64,000 nucleotides of DNA from Sphaerisporangium viridialbum. Its GTDB lineage: Bacteria > Actinomycetota > Actinomycetes > Streptosporangiales > Streptosporangiaceae. Made by a program: the position numbers and the translations under genes. Below, one piece after another: positions 15,873-23,823 of the stretch. Below the pieces are notes generated by a model. That model was not told where the DNA came from and ran no database searches. It was given only the letters and a program-made list of their open reading frames with translations. The DNA lies in contig NZ_CP187232.1 in the NCBI RefSeq assembly GCF_049674955.1, forward strand, positions 992,001 to 1,056,000, read 5' to 3'. Position 1 is the stretch's first letter, and the number at the start of each line of letters is the position of its first letter.

Positions 15873-17153
15873 GTGAGGGTTCTCTGGCGTGCCGCCGCGA
15901 TGGCCGCGCTCATGGTGGGCGCGGTCGGCATCCAAGTCGTCCAGGGCGGAGCGGTGCAGGCGGCCCTGCCCACCGCCGCCGTCGCGCTCGGCGACAGTTT
16001 CATCAGCGGGGAGGGCGCGGGGGACTACCAGCCCGTCGTCGACGCCTCCGGGACGGCACAGGCCTTCCCCGGCTGGTCGGCGGCCAACAGCAACGCCTAC
16101 TTCTGCCACCGGTCGGCGAACGCCTCGTTGATCAAGGCGTCACTCCCCGGCATTCAGGACCGCTTCAACCTCGCGTGCTCCGGCGGCCAGCCCGCCGACA
16201 TCGCCAACCCCTCCAGCGCCCGCGCCAATGGCCGCTCCGTTGCCTCGCAACTCGACCAGTTACGTGCCGTCGCCCAGACCCACGACATCGACGTCGTCCT
16301 CATCGGCCTCGGCTCCAACAACGCCCAGTTCACCTTCGGCGACGTGGCCACGCTGTGTGCCAACCGCTTCATCGCCGACGCCTGGACGGGCTGGTGGGAG
16401 TTCTGGGCCTACCTGGGCGGCCCGGTGCCGCAGGAGCCCTGCACCGTCTCGGACCTGGCCACCGATGCCGAGGTCGCCGCCGCCACCACCGAGACCACCG
16501 CCGCCCTGCGCCAGATCCTCGACACCCTCGACCAAATCGACGCCGACGGTGCCCACCCTGTAGTCCTGCAGACCTACACCAACCCGCTGCCGCTCGACGT
16601 CGCCCCGCAGTACCGGGACGAGGACGGCCGCACCGACACCCGCGACAAGTTCCGCGCCCTCGGCGCCGAGCGGTACGCCGCCGGCTGCCCGATCCACCGC
16701 GCGAGCCTCGCCCCCGGGCACGTGTTCTCCCAGAACCTCGGCTCCCTGGTCAAGAACGCCTTCACCACACTGGCGGCCGAGCGCCCGACGGCCGACCTGC
16801 GCGTGCTGGACGTCCAGAAGGCTTTCGACGGAGCCCGGCTCTGCGAGAACCCCGGCAGCCCGACGGGCGCGCTCGCCACGCCGCTCCGGGTGCAGGACGG
16901 GCCGTCCGGCACGCCCATCACCAGCCTGTCCGGCTGGGACAAGATCGGTATCCAGCGGCTGGCGAACACCTGCGTCACCTACTTCCAGACCTGCCAGGAG
17001 TCGTGGCACCCCAACGCCGCGGGCCACGCCGTCCTCGGCCAGTGCCTGACCGGCGCCCTCACCATCGCGCCCCGCACGATCGTCACGTGCGCCCGAAACG
17101 CGAACGGCACGCCGGAACCTGTCAATTTGATCAAGGCAGCTGAGATGGTCTAA
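15873..17153 (+). CDS. Secreted SGNH/GDSL hydrolase, 3' end replaced by an IS element
   Basis: SGNH-family esterase/lipase, 426 residues from GTG 15873 (GAGGGAG upstream). Signal peptide at about 1-30, block I GDSFISGEG (Ser nucleophile), block III GSNNAQF, block V ESWHPNAAGH (catalytic Asp/His region; family usually DxxHPN). Several Cys pairs fit a secreted fold. The IS3 element begins at 17120, so the last 10 residues (VNLIKAAEMV) and the stop codon come from the IS end; some native C-terminus is lost. All catalytic blocks lie before the insertion, so activity may remain. Confidence 0.85.
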   Translation: MRVLWRAAAMAALMVGAVGIQVVQGGAVQAALPTAAVALGDSFISGEGAGDYQPVVDASGTAQAFPGWSAANSNAYFCHRSANASLIKASLPGIQDRFNLACSGGQPADIANPSSARANGRSVASQLDQLRAVAQTHDIDVVLIGLGSNNAQFTFGDVATLCANRFIADAWTGWWEFWAYLGGPVPQEPCTVSDLATDAEVAAATTETTAALRQILDTLDQIDADGAHPVVLQTYTNPLPLDVAPQYRDEDGRTDTRDKFRALGAERYAAGCPIHRASLAPGHVFSQNLGSLVKNAFTTLAAERPTADLRVLDVQKAFDGARLCENPGSPTGALATPLRVQDGPSGTPITSLSGWDKIGIQRLANTCVTYFQTCQESWHPNAAGHAVLGQCLTGALTIAPRTIVTCARNANGTPEPVNLIKAAEMV

Positions 17154-18208
17154 TTCTGTGTCAGCTTTTCTTGTTCGTCCTTGTGGTCGAGGTTGTTGGG
17201 CTTGTTGATCCATGCCGGTCCGGGAAGGTCGGGCGGGGTGGGCATGCCGCCGGAGGCGAACCGCTCGGGATGGGTGGCCTGGGCGGCGACCAGGATGCGG
17301 GCGCGCCGATCGCGGACGATGTCGGCCTGGCCGTAGTGCACGTCGGCGGGATGGTGGTAGCCGATCCCGGAGTGGTAGTGATCGTGGTTGTACCAGGCGT
17401 AGAACTCCTGGCAGAAGACGCGAGCGTCCTGGATCGAGCCGAAGTGGCCGGGGAAGGCCGGGCAGTACTTCAGCGTCTTGAAGCTCGCTTCGACGTGCGG
17501 GTTGTCGTTGCTTGTCTTGGGACGGCTGTGCGACTTGGCCACGCCCAGGTCGATGAGCAATTCGGCGACGGTCTTGGACTTCATCGACGAGCCGCGGTCG
17601 GCGTGCAGGGTGAGCGTGCCGGGGTCGATGGCCTGCTTGGCCGCCGTGGCCTTGATGAGCCGCTTGGCCAGCTCGGCCGACTCGCGAGAGGCGACCATCC
17701 AGCCGACGACGCAGCGACTGTAGATGTCGATGATCGTGTACAGGTGGTACCAGACGCCTTTGCCCGGGCCGCGCAGCTTGGTGATGTCCCAGGCCCACAC
17801 CCGGTTGGGCGCCTCAGCGAACAGCTCGGGAATCGTCTTGGGCGGATGGGTGGCGTGACGTCGCCGATCACGGCCGACCTCGCCGTGCTCGCGCAAGATC
17901 CGGTACATCGTGGACTCAGAGGCCAGGTAGGTGCCCTCGTCCAGCAACGTGAAGTACGCCGTGGCCGGCGCCGCGTCGGCGAACCGCTCGTTGAGTACGG
18001 TGCGGACGTGGTCGCGCTCGCCCTGCGATAGCGCCGCGGGATGTGGCTTGCGTGGGGTGAGCGGGCGCGTGGGAGCGGGGCTCCTGCGGTTCTTGCGGTA
18101 CCAGTTGGCCTGTGGCACCCCGGCCGCCGCACATGCCTTGCGACACCCGAGCAGCGGGGTCAACTCCTCGATCGCCTCGGCTTGGGCGGCGTCGATGAGC
18201 TCGGTCAC
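17150..18208 (-). CDS. IS3-family transposase OrfB (DDE integrase core)
   Basis: 352 residues. N-terminal HTH-like part, then an rve/DDE core with the three acidic residues in VWAWDITKL, LHADRGSSM and NPHVEASFKTLKY, in normal order and spacing, so catalysis should be possible. The start is GTG 18208 overlapping the OrfA stop as GTGA. This suggests translational coupling in place of, or beside, the frameshift used by many IS3 elements. Confidence 0.92.
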   Translation of the reverse strand: MTELIDAAQAEAIEELTPLLGCRKACAAAGVPQANWYRKNRRSPAPTRPLTPRKPHPAALSQGERDHVRTVLNERFADAAPATAYFTLLDEGTYLASESTMYRILREHGEVGRDRRRHATHPPKTIPELFAEAPNRVWAWDITKLRGPGKGVWYHLYTIIDIYSRCVVGWMVASRESAELAKRLIKATAAKQAIDPGTLTLHADRGSSMKSKTVAELLIDLGVAKSHSRPKTSNDNPHVEASFKTLKYCPAFPGHFGSIQDARVFCQEFYAWYNHDHYHSGIGYHHPADVHYGQADIVRDRRARILVAAQATHPERFASGGMPTPPDLPGPAWINKPNNLDHKDEQEKLTQN

Positions 18209-18615
18209 TGCTCGCCCCGACTCGTCGAACTCTCGCTGCCGGTGGCGAGCTGATCCAGCAGCGCGAAGAGCTTTCCCTGCACCTCGATCACCTGGCGGGT
18301 CTTGCCGAGTTCGGCACGCAGCCGCTCGACCTCCCCCTCCAGCTCCCCGATCTTCTTATCGCGCGGGTCGGCTTTGGGGCGACCGACCGGCCGGGCCAGC
18401 GCCTCGGCCGCGCCGTGGTCTCGGGCCGTCCTCCAGCTGGAGATCAGCGATGAGTACAGGCCCTCCCTGCGCATCAGCGCGCCTTTGCCGGCCTTGTCGA
18501 GCTGGTCGTACTCCTCCAGGATCCGGGCCTTGTACGCCGCCGAGTACCGGCGGACCGCTGCACGCTCACGCACCTGCGGGTCAGGGATCTGCGGATCCGA
18601 TTTGCCTGCTCCCAC
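18205..18615 (-). CDS. IS3-family transposase OrfA (HTH protein)
   Basis: 136 residues. Residues about 18-60 form an HTH (RRYSAAYKARILEEYDQL... LYSSLISSWRTAR) and residues about 80-115 a heptad-rich helix (KKIGELEGEVERLRAEL) that pairs with OrfB in this family. It binds the IS ends. Confidence 0.9.
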   Translation of the reverse strand: MGAGKSDPQIPDPQVRERAAVRRYSAAYKARILEEYDQLDKAGKGALMRREGLYSSLISSWRTARDHGAAEALARPVGRPKADPRDKKIGELEGEVERLRAELGKTRQVIEVQGKLFALLDQLATGSESSTSRGEQ

Positions 18616-18860
18616 GAAGGGATGTCTCCTTCCCCGCCCTCAGCACAGAGTTTTATGCCTGTTTGCTACCTCTGTCTAGTTTGGCAGGGAGGGCGCTCAC
18701 CATCTCCTGACGTCTCCTCTCGATGCGCGATAGCGCGCGCCCAGCCTCCGCGGGGTCGCGCGTTCCTCGTCGCTCACCGTCAGCTCAGCTTTCGGGCGCC
18801 AAGATCAACTGATCTGGCACGAATCTGGCACGCGAGTGAGAATGGGCGCTGAAAAAAAAC

Positions 18861-18946
18861 GGCCCGGGTCGGGATCATGGTCCTGACCTGGGCCTTCGTG
18901 TGTGAGCGGGTGATGGAAATCGAACCCGCGCTGTCGGCTTGGGAAG
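18861..18946 (-). repeat. tRNA-Gly copy C with duplicated trailer hairpin
   Basis: Two parts of the tRNA-Gly locus are duplicated here: the downstream hairpin (18861-18894, compare 26115-26146, both ending in cctgggcc ttcgtg) and the tRNA 3' half (18903-18946) with four to five mismatches. Left of it lie two TGGCACG words 11 bp apart (18818-18835). Right of it begins the first flank family (gaagtgcatcgatcacgg...), shared with copies D, E and F to about 19050. Confidence 0.85.
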
Positions 18947-19136
18947 TGCATCGATCACGGCACGTGGGTCGGCTGAACTGGGCGTTCGGCTGGCCGTGAG
19001 TGACCGTGATTGACCCCTCGTCACCTGGCTAATGGCCCGACGATCGGCCCCGTGACCACTTCTTTCATGCGCGGCACGCACACCTCGCCCGCCTGACTAT
19101 CCGAAGTTGGAGCACCAACCGGAGGCTGTGGGTTGT

Positions 19137-19529
19137 ATGGTCGCCCGCATGGATTCGCAGTATGCCATTGATGCTCGACACATCTGGAAGACCCATGTAC
19201 CGCGTCGGGGGCAGGCGGACAGTGTCCAGGGCGAGTTGCTGCGGGCGGTGGAAAAACTCAGGGACGAGGCTCAGCGCAACGGCAACGTGAACTGGGACGA
19301 GCACCACGAGCGTCTCGTGGTCTACCTGCGTGAGAAGCTCATCGGGTCAGGGTTATTCAGTGCGGAGACCTTGAAGAGGCTGGCCGTGGATCTGGATCGC
19401 TTGGCCGACTTTGAGCAGCCGCTCACCGATGATGAGCCCTTCGACCGCATTACGTATCGCGTTGTTGACTGGTGCCGCGCTCATCCTGAGCCCGTGCTCC
19501 ATAAGCATGACCCTGATCTGCTGCGCTAA
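19137..19529 (+). CDS. Hypothetical protein, sole gene between tRNA-Gly copies C and D
   Basis: 130 residues from ATG 19137 (GGAGG 11 nt upstream; ATG 19149 is the alternative). Acidic, helical and soluble, with segments such as HIWKTHVPRRG and LREKLIGSGLFSAETLKRL. I do not recognise the family. Codon use is less GC-biased than the chromosomal genes, in keeping with cargo. Its position as a lone gene between two tRNA-derived repeats suggests it arrived as a unit. Confidence 0.55.
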   Translation: MVARMDSQYAIDARHIWKTHVPRRGQADSVQGELLRAVEKLRDEAQRNGNVNWDEHHERLVVYLREKLIGSGLFSAETLKRLAVDLDRLADFEQPLTDDEPFDRITYRVVDWCRAHPEPVLHKHDPDLLR

Positions 19530-19539
19530 GCGCAGTGGT

Positions 19540-19690
19540 TGGAGCGGGTGACGAGAATCGAACCCGCGCTGTCGGCTTGGGAAGTGTATGCATCACGGCT
19601 TGTAGGGGCGCTGAGCTGGGCTTCGGGCCGGTCGTGAGTGACCGTGGTTGGCCCCTCGTCACCCTGTCTAATTGCACGCCAATTGCACGA
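19540..19690 (-). repeat. tRNA-Gly copy D with family-1 flank
   Basis: tRNA 3' half at 19540-19584 with two mismatches, then the flank shared by copies C, E and F (catcacggcttgtagggg... gtgagtgaccgtggttg...cccctcgtcaccctg), ending with TTGCACG twice at 11-bp spacing (near 19672-19689). Confidence 0.85.
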
Positions 19691-19860
19691 TGATCAGGCC
19701 ACGACGTGGGGATCCCTCACGTGATGCCATACGCGATCGGTCTTCCGGTGCGGTAACAAAGCTACCCATACCAGGCTCTGTGTGTGGATCAAGCCGTGTG
19801 CCCTGGTGCCGCCGTGGGGTGGCTGCCAGCTGACGCAGTCAGCGCTCATCGGTGCTTCGG

Positions 19861-20535
19861 CTAGACCGCGGTCAGGTGAAACATTGTGGCCAGTTCGTCG
19901 GCCAAGTTGGCGACGTTTCGAGAGCCGTCGACACGCAGGACCGGCAGATCGAGTTCGAGGGCCTGGCGTCGCGCCTCTTCATCCCACAGTTCGTCGCGGG
20001 CCAGTCGCTTCGCCAATGCGATGGCATGGTCGCTGTTTCCCCAGTTGGCTTGTGCTCGGGCTGGATCGGCGAATCGGGCGACCAATGCCCGGCGACGGAA
20101 TTCGGGTGTCGGCAGGAGAAAGGCGGCTTGCTCACGCCGCTTCAGCAGTGGCGCGACATCGCCGGGCAGGGTACGGAAGTCGTCAACGAGCACGGGACGG
20201 TCGGCGGGCAGGGTAAGCAAGTCTTCGATGACGAATCCGAATGTCTCGCCGTGCAGGCTGGGCATGGCCTGGAAGATCTCCTCCGCGGTGCGGCCCGTCC
20301 ATCTGTGTTCCAGGGGAGTCCGCAGCAACGCGCATAGGTAGGGCTGTTGCTGCGGGGTGCACCGGTCGATGTAGCCACGTTCGGCGTGGTCGCCGTCATA
20401 CACGAGCGCGCCATGCCGTTCGGCCAAGACCCGGGTGAGGGTGCTCTTGCCGGCGCCGGTACCGCCAGCGATCCAGCGGACATGCGCGAGCCGACGAGCG
20501 AGATCAGCAGAGTCGTACTGGCTGAAGATGGTCAT
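19861..20535 (-). CDS. P-loop NTPase/kinase-like protein
   Basis: 224 residues. Walker A GGTGAGKST near residue 25 and an adenylate-kinase-like layout, with DGDHAERGY after the first strand, VLVDDF as a likely second strand and an Arg-rich region KRREQAAFLLPTPEFRRR in the lid position. The start is taken at ATG 20535, directly before MTIFSQYDSADLARRL; the longer frame lacks support. Similar small kinases phosphorylate nucleotides, sugars or antibiotics; the substrate is unknown. It is the only gene between tRNA-Gly copies D and E. Confidence 0.65.
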   Translation of the reverse strand: MTIFSQYDSADLARRLAHVRWIAGGTGAGKSTLTRVLAERHGALVYDGDHAERGYIDRCTPQQQPYLCALLRTPLEHRWTGRTAEEIFQAMPSLHGETFGFVIEDLLTLPADRPVLVDDFRTLPGDVAPLLKRREQAAFLLPTPEFRRRALVARFADPARAQANWGNSDHAIALAKRLARDELWDEEARRQALELDLPVLRVDGSRNVANLADELATMFHLTAV

Positions 20536-20640
20536 GCCCAGCAGTCTCACGAGTCTGAGCAGCCAAAAACAGTCTTGTTCTTGCACCCTGGCGCCGGTGA
20601 AGATCGAAGGAGTGGGCCGGCTTCTCGCCTCGGGTGTGGG

Positions 20641-20782
20641 GCGGGAATCAAACCCGCGCTGTCAGCTTGGGAAGTACATCGATCACCGCACGTAGGGCCG
20701 CTGACCTGGGCGGTAGGCCGGTCCCGAGTGACCGTGGTTGACCCCTCGTATACCGGGGTTAATGGCACGCTAATGGCACGAC
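20641..20782 (-). repeat. tRNA-Gly copy E with family-1 flank
   Basis: tRNA T arm and anticodon arm at 20641-20674 (GCGGGAATCAAACCCGCGCT...); the acceptor end has a small deletion. The flank (gtacatcgatcaccgcacg...) is near identical to that of copy F and ends in TGGCACG twice at 11-bp spacing (20763-20780). Confidence 0.85.
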
Positions 20783-20946
20783 GGTCAGACCGTGGAGTCG
20801 GGCTTGGGCGCACCGCCTGGACTTCGCCTGTCTGATCATCCCGTCTGCCGTCGACCGCCCGAAGGGGAAGCGGGACAGGGCCAGGGGGTCAAGGTGGACC
20901 GCCCCACCGGACGAACGACCTTGACCCCCCGTTCTACCAGCGGGTT

Positions 20947-21237
20947 ATGCGGAACGTAGACGACTACCTCGTCACTGACGGCATCCCTGATGGGGATCAC
21001 GTGAAGAAGCTGAAGGATGCCGAAGGTGTGCACGAGCTGCGTTTTGCTCTCGACCGCACGACCTGGCGGTTGACCTTCTGGAAGCCATCCAACAAGGTGA
21101 TCGTGGTATTGACGGTCTTCCGCAAGACCCAGGACGGGACGCAGACAGCCGACATCGACCGAGCGATCGCTGCTAAGAAGCGGTGCGAGGCAGAGCACGA
21201 CCTAACCACCACGCACGTGTTCGAGAGGAGCGCATGA
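20947..21237 (+). CDS. HigB/RelE-type (Gp49-like) toxin
   Basis: 96 residues from ATG 20947. The core GVHELRFALDRTTWRLTFW, then VIVVLTVFRKTQ, matches phage-derived Gp49/HigB-like mRNA interferases. The family usually has 15-25 more residues before this point; in-frame codons upstream (FYQRV) look coding, so the N-terminus may be cut or the start misplaced. Its stop overlaps the HTH gene by ATGA, the classic HigBA order. Confidence 0.7.
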   Translation: MRNVDDYLVTDGIPDGDHVKKLKDAEGVHELRFALDRTTWRLTFWKPSNKVIVVLTVFRKTQDGTQTADIDRAIAAKKRCEAEHDLTTTHVFERSA

Positions 21238-21467
21238 TGGGTCACAGTCGTTGGGAAACCTACAAGGCGAAGCGTCTGCGCGAGATGGAAGCGGATGCGC
21301 AGTCCCACCCCGAATATGAGCAGGCGGGCCGTGACCTGGAGCTCGGAGACCAGTTGAGTGAGATCCGTAAGCGCCGAGGCCTGTCTCAGAAGGTCGTAGC
21401 GGAGCTGCTCCTCCGGCAGTGGCGGTCCTCCGCCGCGACAGGCTTGCTCGGGAGTCGTCAGCGCTAA
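21234..21467 (+). pseudogene. HigA-type antitoxin, truncated in its HTH
   Basis: 77 residues from ATG 21234. The N-terminal linker and the first HTH helices (LSEIRKRRGLSQKVVAELL) fit an XRE/HigA antitoxin, but the sequence then departs (LRQWRSSAATGLL) and ends, so the recognition helix and dimer region are missing. The break lies about 60 bp before the next tRNA-Gly copy. A toxin with a broken partner suggests that the toxin is inactive or that another antitoxin acts. Confidence 0.6.
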
Positions 21468-21479
21468 GGGAACTAGGAA

Positions 21480-21665
21480 GGCCCAGCTCTAGATCGCATT
21501 CTTGAGCTGGGCCGTGGTGTTGGAGCGGGTGACGGGAATCGAACCCGCGCTGTCAGCTTGGGAAGTACATCGATCACCGCACGTAGGGCCACTGACCTGG
21601 GCCCCAGGCCGGTCCTGAGTGACCGCGGTTGACCCCTCGTCACCCTGGTTAATGGCTCGAGGATC
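21480..21665 (-). repeat. tRNA-Gly copy F with hairpin and family-1 flank
   Basis: A perfect 10-bp hairpin GGCCCAGCTC...GAGCTGGGCC (21480-21513) sits where the tRNA trailer hairpin would be. It is followed by about 45 bases identical or nearly identical to the tRNA-Gly 3' half (21521-21565) and the family-1 flank. This is one of the best-preserved copies and thus probably among the youngest. Confidence 0.9.
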
Positions 21666-21805
21666 AGCCCATGCCCTTGCACCCGTCATGCGGACGGGTA
21701 CGGCGCGGACCTCGATGCAGAGCTTCCTGCCGACGAAGTGACAGCGCAGCCGACCAGAGGGCGTGTCACTGACGCAAGCAGAATCGCTTGCGTAGACTCT
21801 TGGCC

Positions 21806-22051
21806 ATGAGCGCTGGGCATGCGCATGAGGAGCTTCATCACCTGGTGGACCGGCTGTCGCCGGACCAGGCGCGTCGTCTCCTGCGTTTGGTGAAGACAGA
21901 TCCTGACTTGGCTGAGGTGGCGGAGGAGGAATCGTCTGAGCCGGTTCGTCGTCGGCGGTTGTCGATCGCGGGGATTGGTGCCTCCGGTGAAGGGGATCTG
22001 TCCGAACGGGTCGAAGATCTGCTGGCGGAGCGGTTCAATCGGTCAACGTGA
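21806..22051 (+). CDS. VapB-like antitoxin
   Basis: 81 residues, ATG 21806. N-terminal helical part HEELHHLVDRLSPDQARRLL and a C-terminal region (ERVEDLLAERF) typical of antitoxins that wrap a PIN toxin. No clear ribbon-helix-helix is seen, so the DNA-binding class is uncertain. Assignment rests on coupling (GTGA) with the PIN-domain gene. Confidence 0.65.
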   Translation: MSAGHAHEELHHLVDRLSPDQARRLLRLVKTDPDLAEVAEEESSEPVRRRRLSIAGIGASGEGDLSERVEDLLAERFNRST

Positions 22052-22473
22052 CTGCCACGCTCTTGGACACAGGCCCTTTGATCGCTGTCGTCGATCGAGA
22101 TGACAAGCACCATGCCTCATGCGTGAGTCTCCTTGAAGAGTTGGAGGGGCCGCTCCTGCTGCCTTCGACTATCTTGATCGAGGCCGGATGGACCATTAAC
22201 AGGCACATGGGACCTCGCGTGCATGCGCAGTTTCTTGATCTGGCGACCGAGGAGTTTGAACTAGTCGACCTGGTGCCAGCCGATGTGCGGAGAATGGCAG
22301 AACTTGTCCGCGCCTACCGAGACGCTCGACTGGACCCCGCTGACGTGTCCCTGGTTGCCATCGCGGAACGACTAAATGTCACTCAGATTGCGACGCTGGA
22401 CCGGCGTGACTTCACGCTGATCCGCCCTCGACATGTGCCAGCGTTCACGCTTCTACCGGAAGTGCTTCGCTGA
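22048..22473 (+). CDS. VapC-type PIN-domain toxin
   Basis: 141 residues. PIN nuclease acidic residues: LLDTGPLIAVVDRDD (first Asp), LIEAGW (Glu), RLDPADVSLVAIAERL (Asp) and TLDRRDF (final Asp). The set is complete, so RNase activity is expected. GTG 22048 overlaps the antitoxin stop. It is the only operon between tRNA-Gly copies F and G and could stabilise the island. Confidence 0.9.
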   Translation: MTATLLDTGPLIAVVDRDDKHHASCVSLLEELEGPLLLPSTILIEAGWTINRHMGPRVHAQFLDLATEEFELVDLVPADVRRMAELVRAYRDARLDPADVSLVAIAERLNVTQIATLDRRDFTLIRPRHVPAFTLLPEVLR

Positions 22474-22489
22474 CCTGGTCAAATACGCG

Positions 22490-22650
22490 TGGAGCGGGTG
22501 ACGGGAATCGAACCCGCGCTGTCAACTTGGGAATCGGCTGACTCCCTCTGAGCTGGGGAACAGGGGGTGCTGCTCAGCGCGGGTCGAGTCCCCGTGACTC
22601 CCTGTCAGTTCCCGCTGATCGCCGTTCAATCTGGCACGCATCTGGCACGC
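22490..22650 (-). repeat. tRNA-Gly copy G with family-2 flank
   Basis: tRNA 3' half at 22490-22533 with one mismatch, followed by the flank shared with copy B (atcggctgactccctctgag...) and ending with TGGCACG twice at 11-bp spacing (22630-22650). Confidence 0.85.
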
Positions 22651-22732
22651 GACCCGGGATGGCGCGAGTCCTTCCGAAGCCTAAGCTTCGTGATCCCAGA
22701 AGCGGCAATAGCGACAGAGTCGGGTATGACGC

Positions 22733-23074
22733 ATGGAACTGCAGGTCCGCCCCGACACGGGTGACTTCAAGGACCTCCCGGCCGTCTTCTCGGTCTACGG
22801 TCGATCGGTCGTTGAGGTGTTTCCAGACTTCGGTGCGCCGTTCGCTGGGGCCTCACCTGAGCTGCGTGATCAGACGGTCCGTCTAGAGGTGAAGTTCGGT
22901 CACAAGAAGAAGTGGAAGACCGTCCTTAAGTTCAAGCTCCGTCTGAGCCGGGTCACCGACCCCCACGTGTACATCGCATATAGCAACGATCCGGATCTGG
23001 TATCTCCCGAAGACATTAAGAGTGCCTATCCCGGCTGCGGCGGAACCGAAACGCACGCCAAGGTCCCCGCGTGA
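22733..23074 (+). CDS. Hypothetical protein
   Basis: 113 residues, ATG 22733. Composition is protein-like (charged beta-rich pattern with a basic segment GHKKKWKTVLKFKLRL). No family recognised and no strong ribosome-binding site. Located right of tRNA-Gly copy G, so probably cargo. Confidence 0.45.
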   Translation: MELQVRPDTGDFKDLPAVFSVYGRSVVEVFPDFGAPFAGASPELRDQTVRLEVKFGHKKKWKTVLKFKLRLSRVTDPHVYIAYSNDPDLVSPEDIKSAYPGCGGTETHAKVPA

Positions 23075-23287
23075 GCGGCTCTGGACACCGTCACTGACCT
23101 GCCCGAACCGGCTTAGCGTGCGATCCGGTTCCGTTGCAGGTCCACCCCCTACCCCAATGATCCGTCGGCACCCCGTGGGTAGGCGCTGGCCCGCGTTGGA
23201 GATCGCTACCGGAATGCGGGCTAGTGCTCCGGCCTTCAGGCCGGGGGTGAAGGCCCGCGCGGGAGGGCCGCCAGGCCCGAGCGTGCT

Positions 23288-23566
23288 CTAGGCCGGGCGG
23301 TTTTGCTGCTCGATGTACTGGCGCACGATCGACAACGGCGCACCGCCGACGCTCCCGGCGAAGTAGGACCCCGACCACAGCTTGTTGGCCCGGTAGTAGT
23401 GGGCGGCCAGGTCGGGGAACTCTTGGCGCATCCGCCGGGACGCCACCCCCTTCAGTGAGTTGACCAGCTTGGACAGGGCGACCTTGGGCGGGAAGTTGAC
23501 CAGCAGGCGGACGTGATTGTCCCCGCCGTTGAACTCGGCCAGTTCGGTTTCGAAGTCCGCGCACAC
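23288..23566 (-). pseudogene. tnpA: TnpA (Y1/REP-type) transposase fragment
   Basis: 92 residues matching the C-terminal two thirds of IS200-type TnpA: HVRLLVNFPPKVALSKLVNS, LWSGSYFAGSVGGAP and the end YIEQQNRPA. The HUH-like motif survives only as GGDNHVRLLV (usually HxH) and the N-terminal region is lost. In the family the catalytic Tyr lies in the C-terminal helix (RQYIEQQ), which is present. Confidence 0.85.
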
Positions 23567-23777
23567 CTCAAAGACCTGCCACCGGTGCGGTCACCGCGAC
23601 CGGGCCAGCCGCAACAAAACCGTGTTCGCCTGCGTTAATCCCGCGTGCGGGTGGGTCGGCCATGCCGACACCAACGCCGCGATCAACATCAACAACACCG
23701 CAGGGCTTGCGGTGTCAGGGCGTGGAGACCTCGGGGCTACCCGGTCTGTGAAGCGTCAACCCCCGCGCGCCGCTTAA
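23556..23777 (+). pseudogene. tnpB: TnpB C-terminal zinc-finger fragment
   Basis: About 73 residues holding the TnpB zinc finger (KTCHRCGHRD ... CVNPACGWVGHAD) and the final RuvC Asp region (HADTNAAININNTAG). The rest of the nuclease is deleted, so no guided nuclease activity is expected. Confidence 0.85.
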
Positions 23778-23823
23778 CCGCGACGCGACGGGAGAATCCC
23801 CGGCCTTCAGGTTGGGGAGGAGG

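Larger units (their letters stand above)
17120..18686 (-). mobile_element. IS3-family insertion sequence, apparently intact
   Basis: About 1567 bp with two overlapping genes on the minus strand and imperfect terminal inverted repeats: TGTCAATTTGATCA-AGGCAGC at the left end and, reading inward, TGCCAAACTAGACAGAGGTAGC at the right end (18665-18686). Both ends start TG and finish in GG(C/T)AGC. No clear target duplication is visible in the flanks. It has inserted into the end of the SGNH hydrolase gene. Confidence 0.8.
23226..23818. mobile_element. IS200/IS605-family remnant with internal deletion
   Basis: Left-end hairpin CTCCGGCCTTCAGGCCGGGGG (about 23227-23247) and right-end hairpin CCCCGGCCTTCAGGTTGGGG (23799-23818) bracket a 3' piece of tnpA (minus) and a 3' piece of tnpB (plus). 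The 5' halves of both divergent genes are missing and the pieces abut near 23556-23566. The right end is where the guide (omega) RNA of TnpB lies in intact elements. It cannot move by itself. Confidence 0.8.

Noticed and set aside
18205..18210. Programmed -1 frameshift between IS3 OrfA and OrfB
   Set aside because: OrfB has its own GTG overlapping the OrfA stop, and no slippery A-rich heptamer is seen at the junction.
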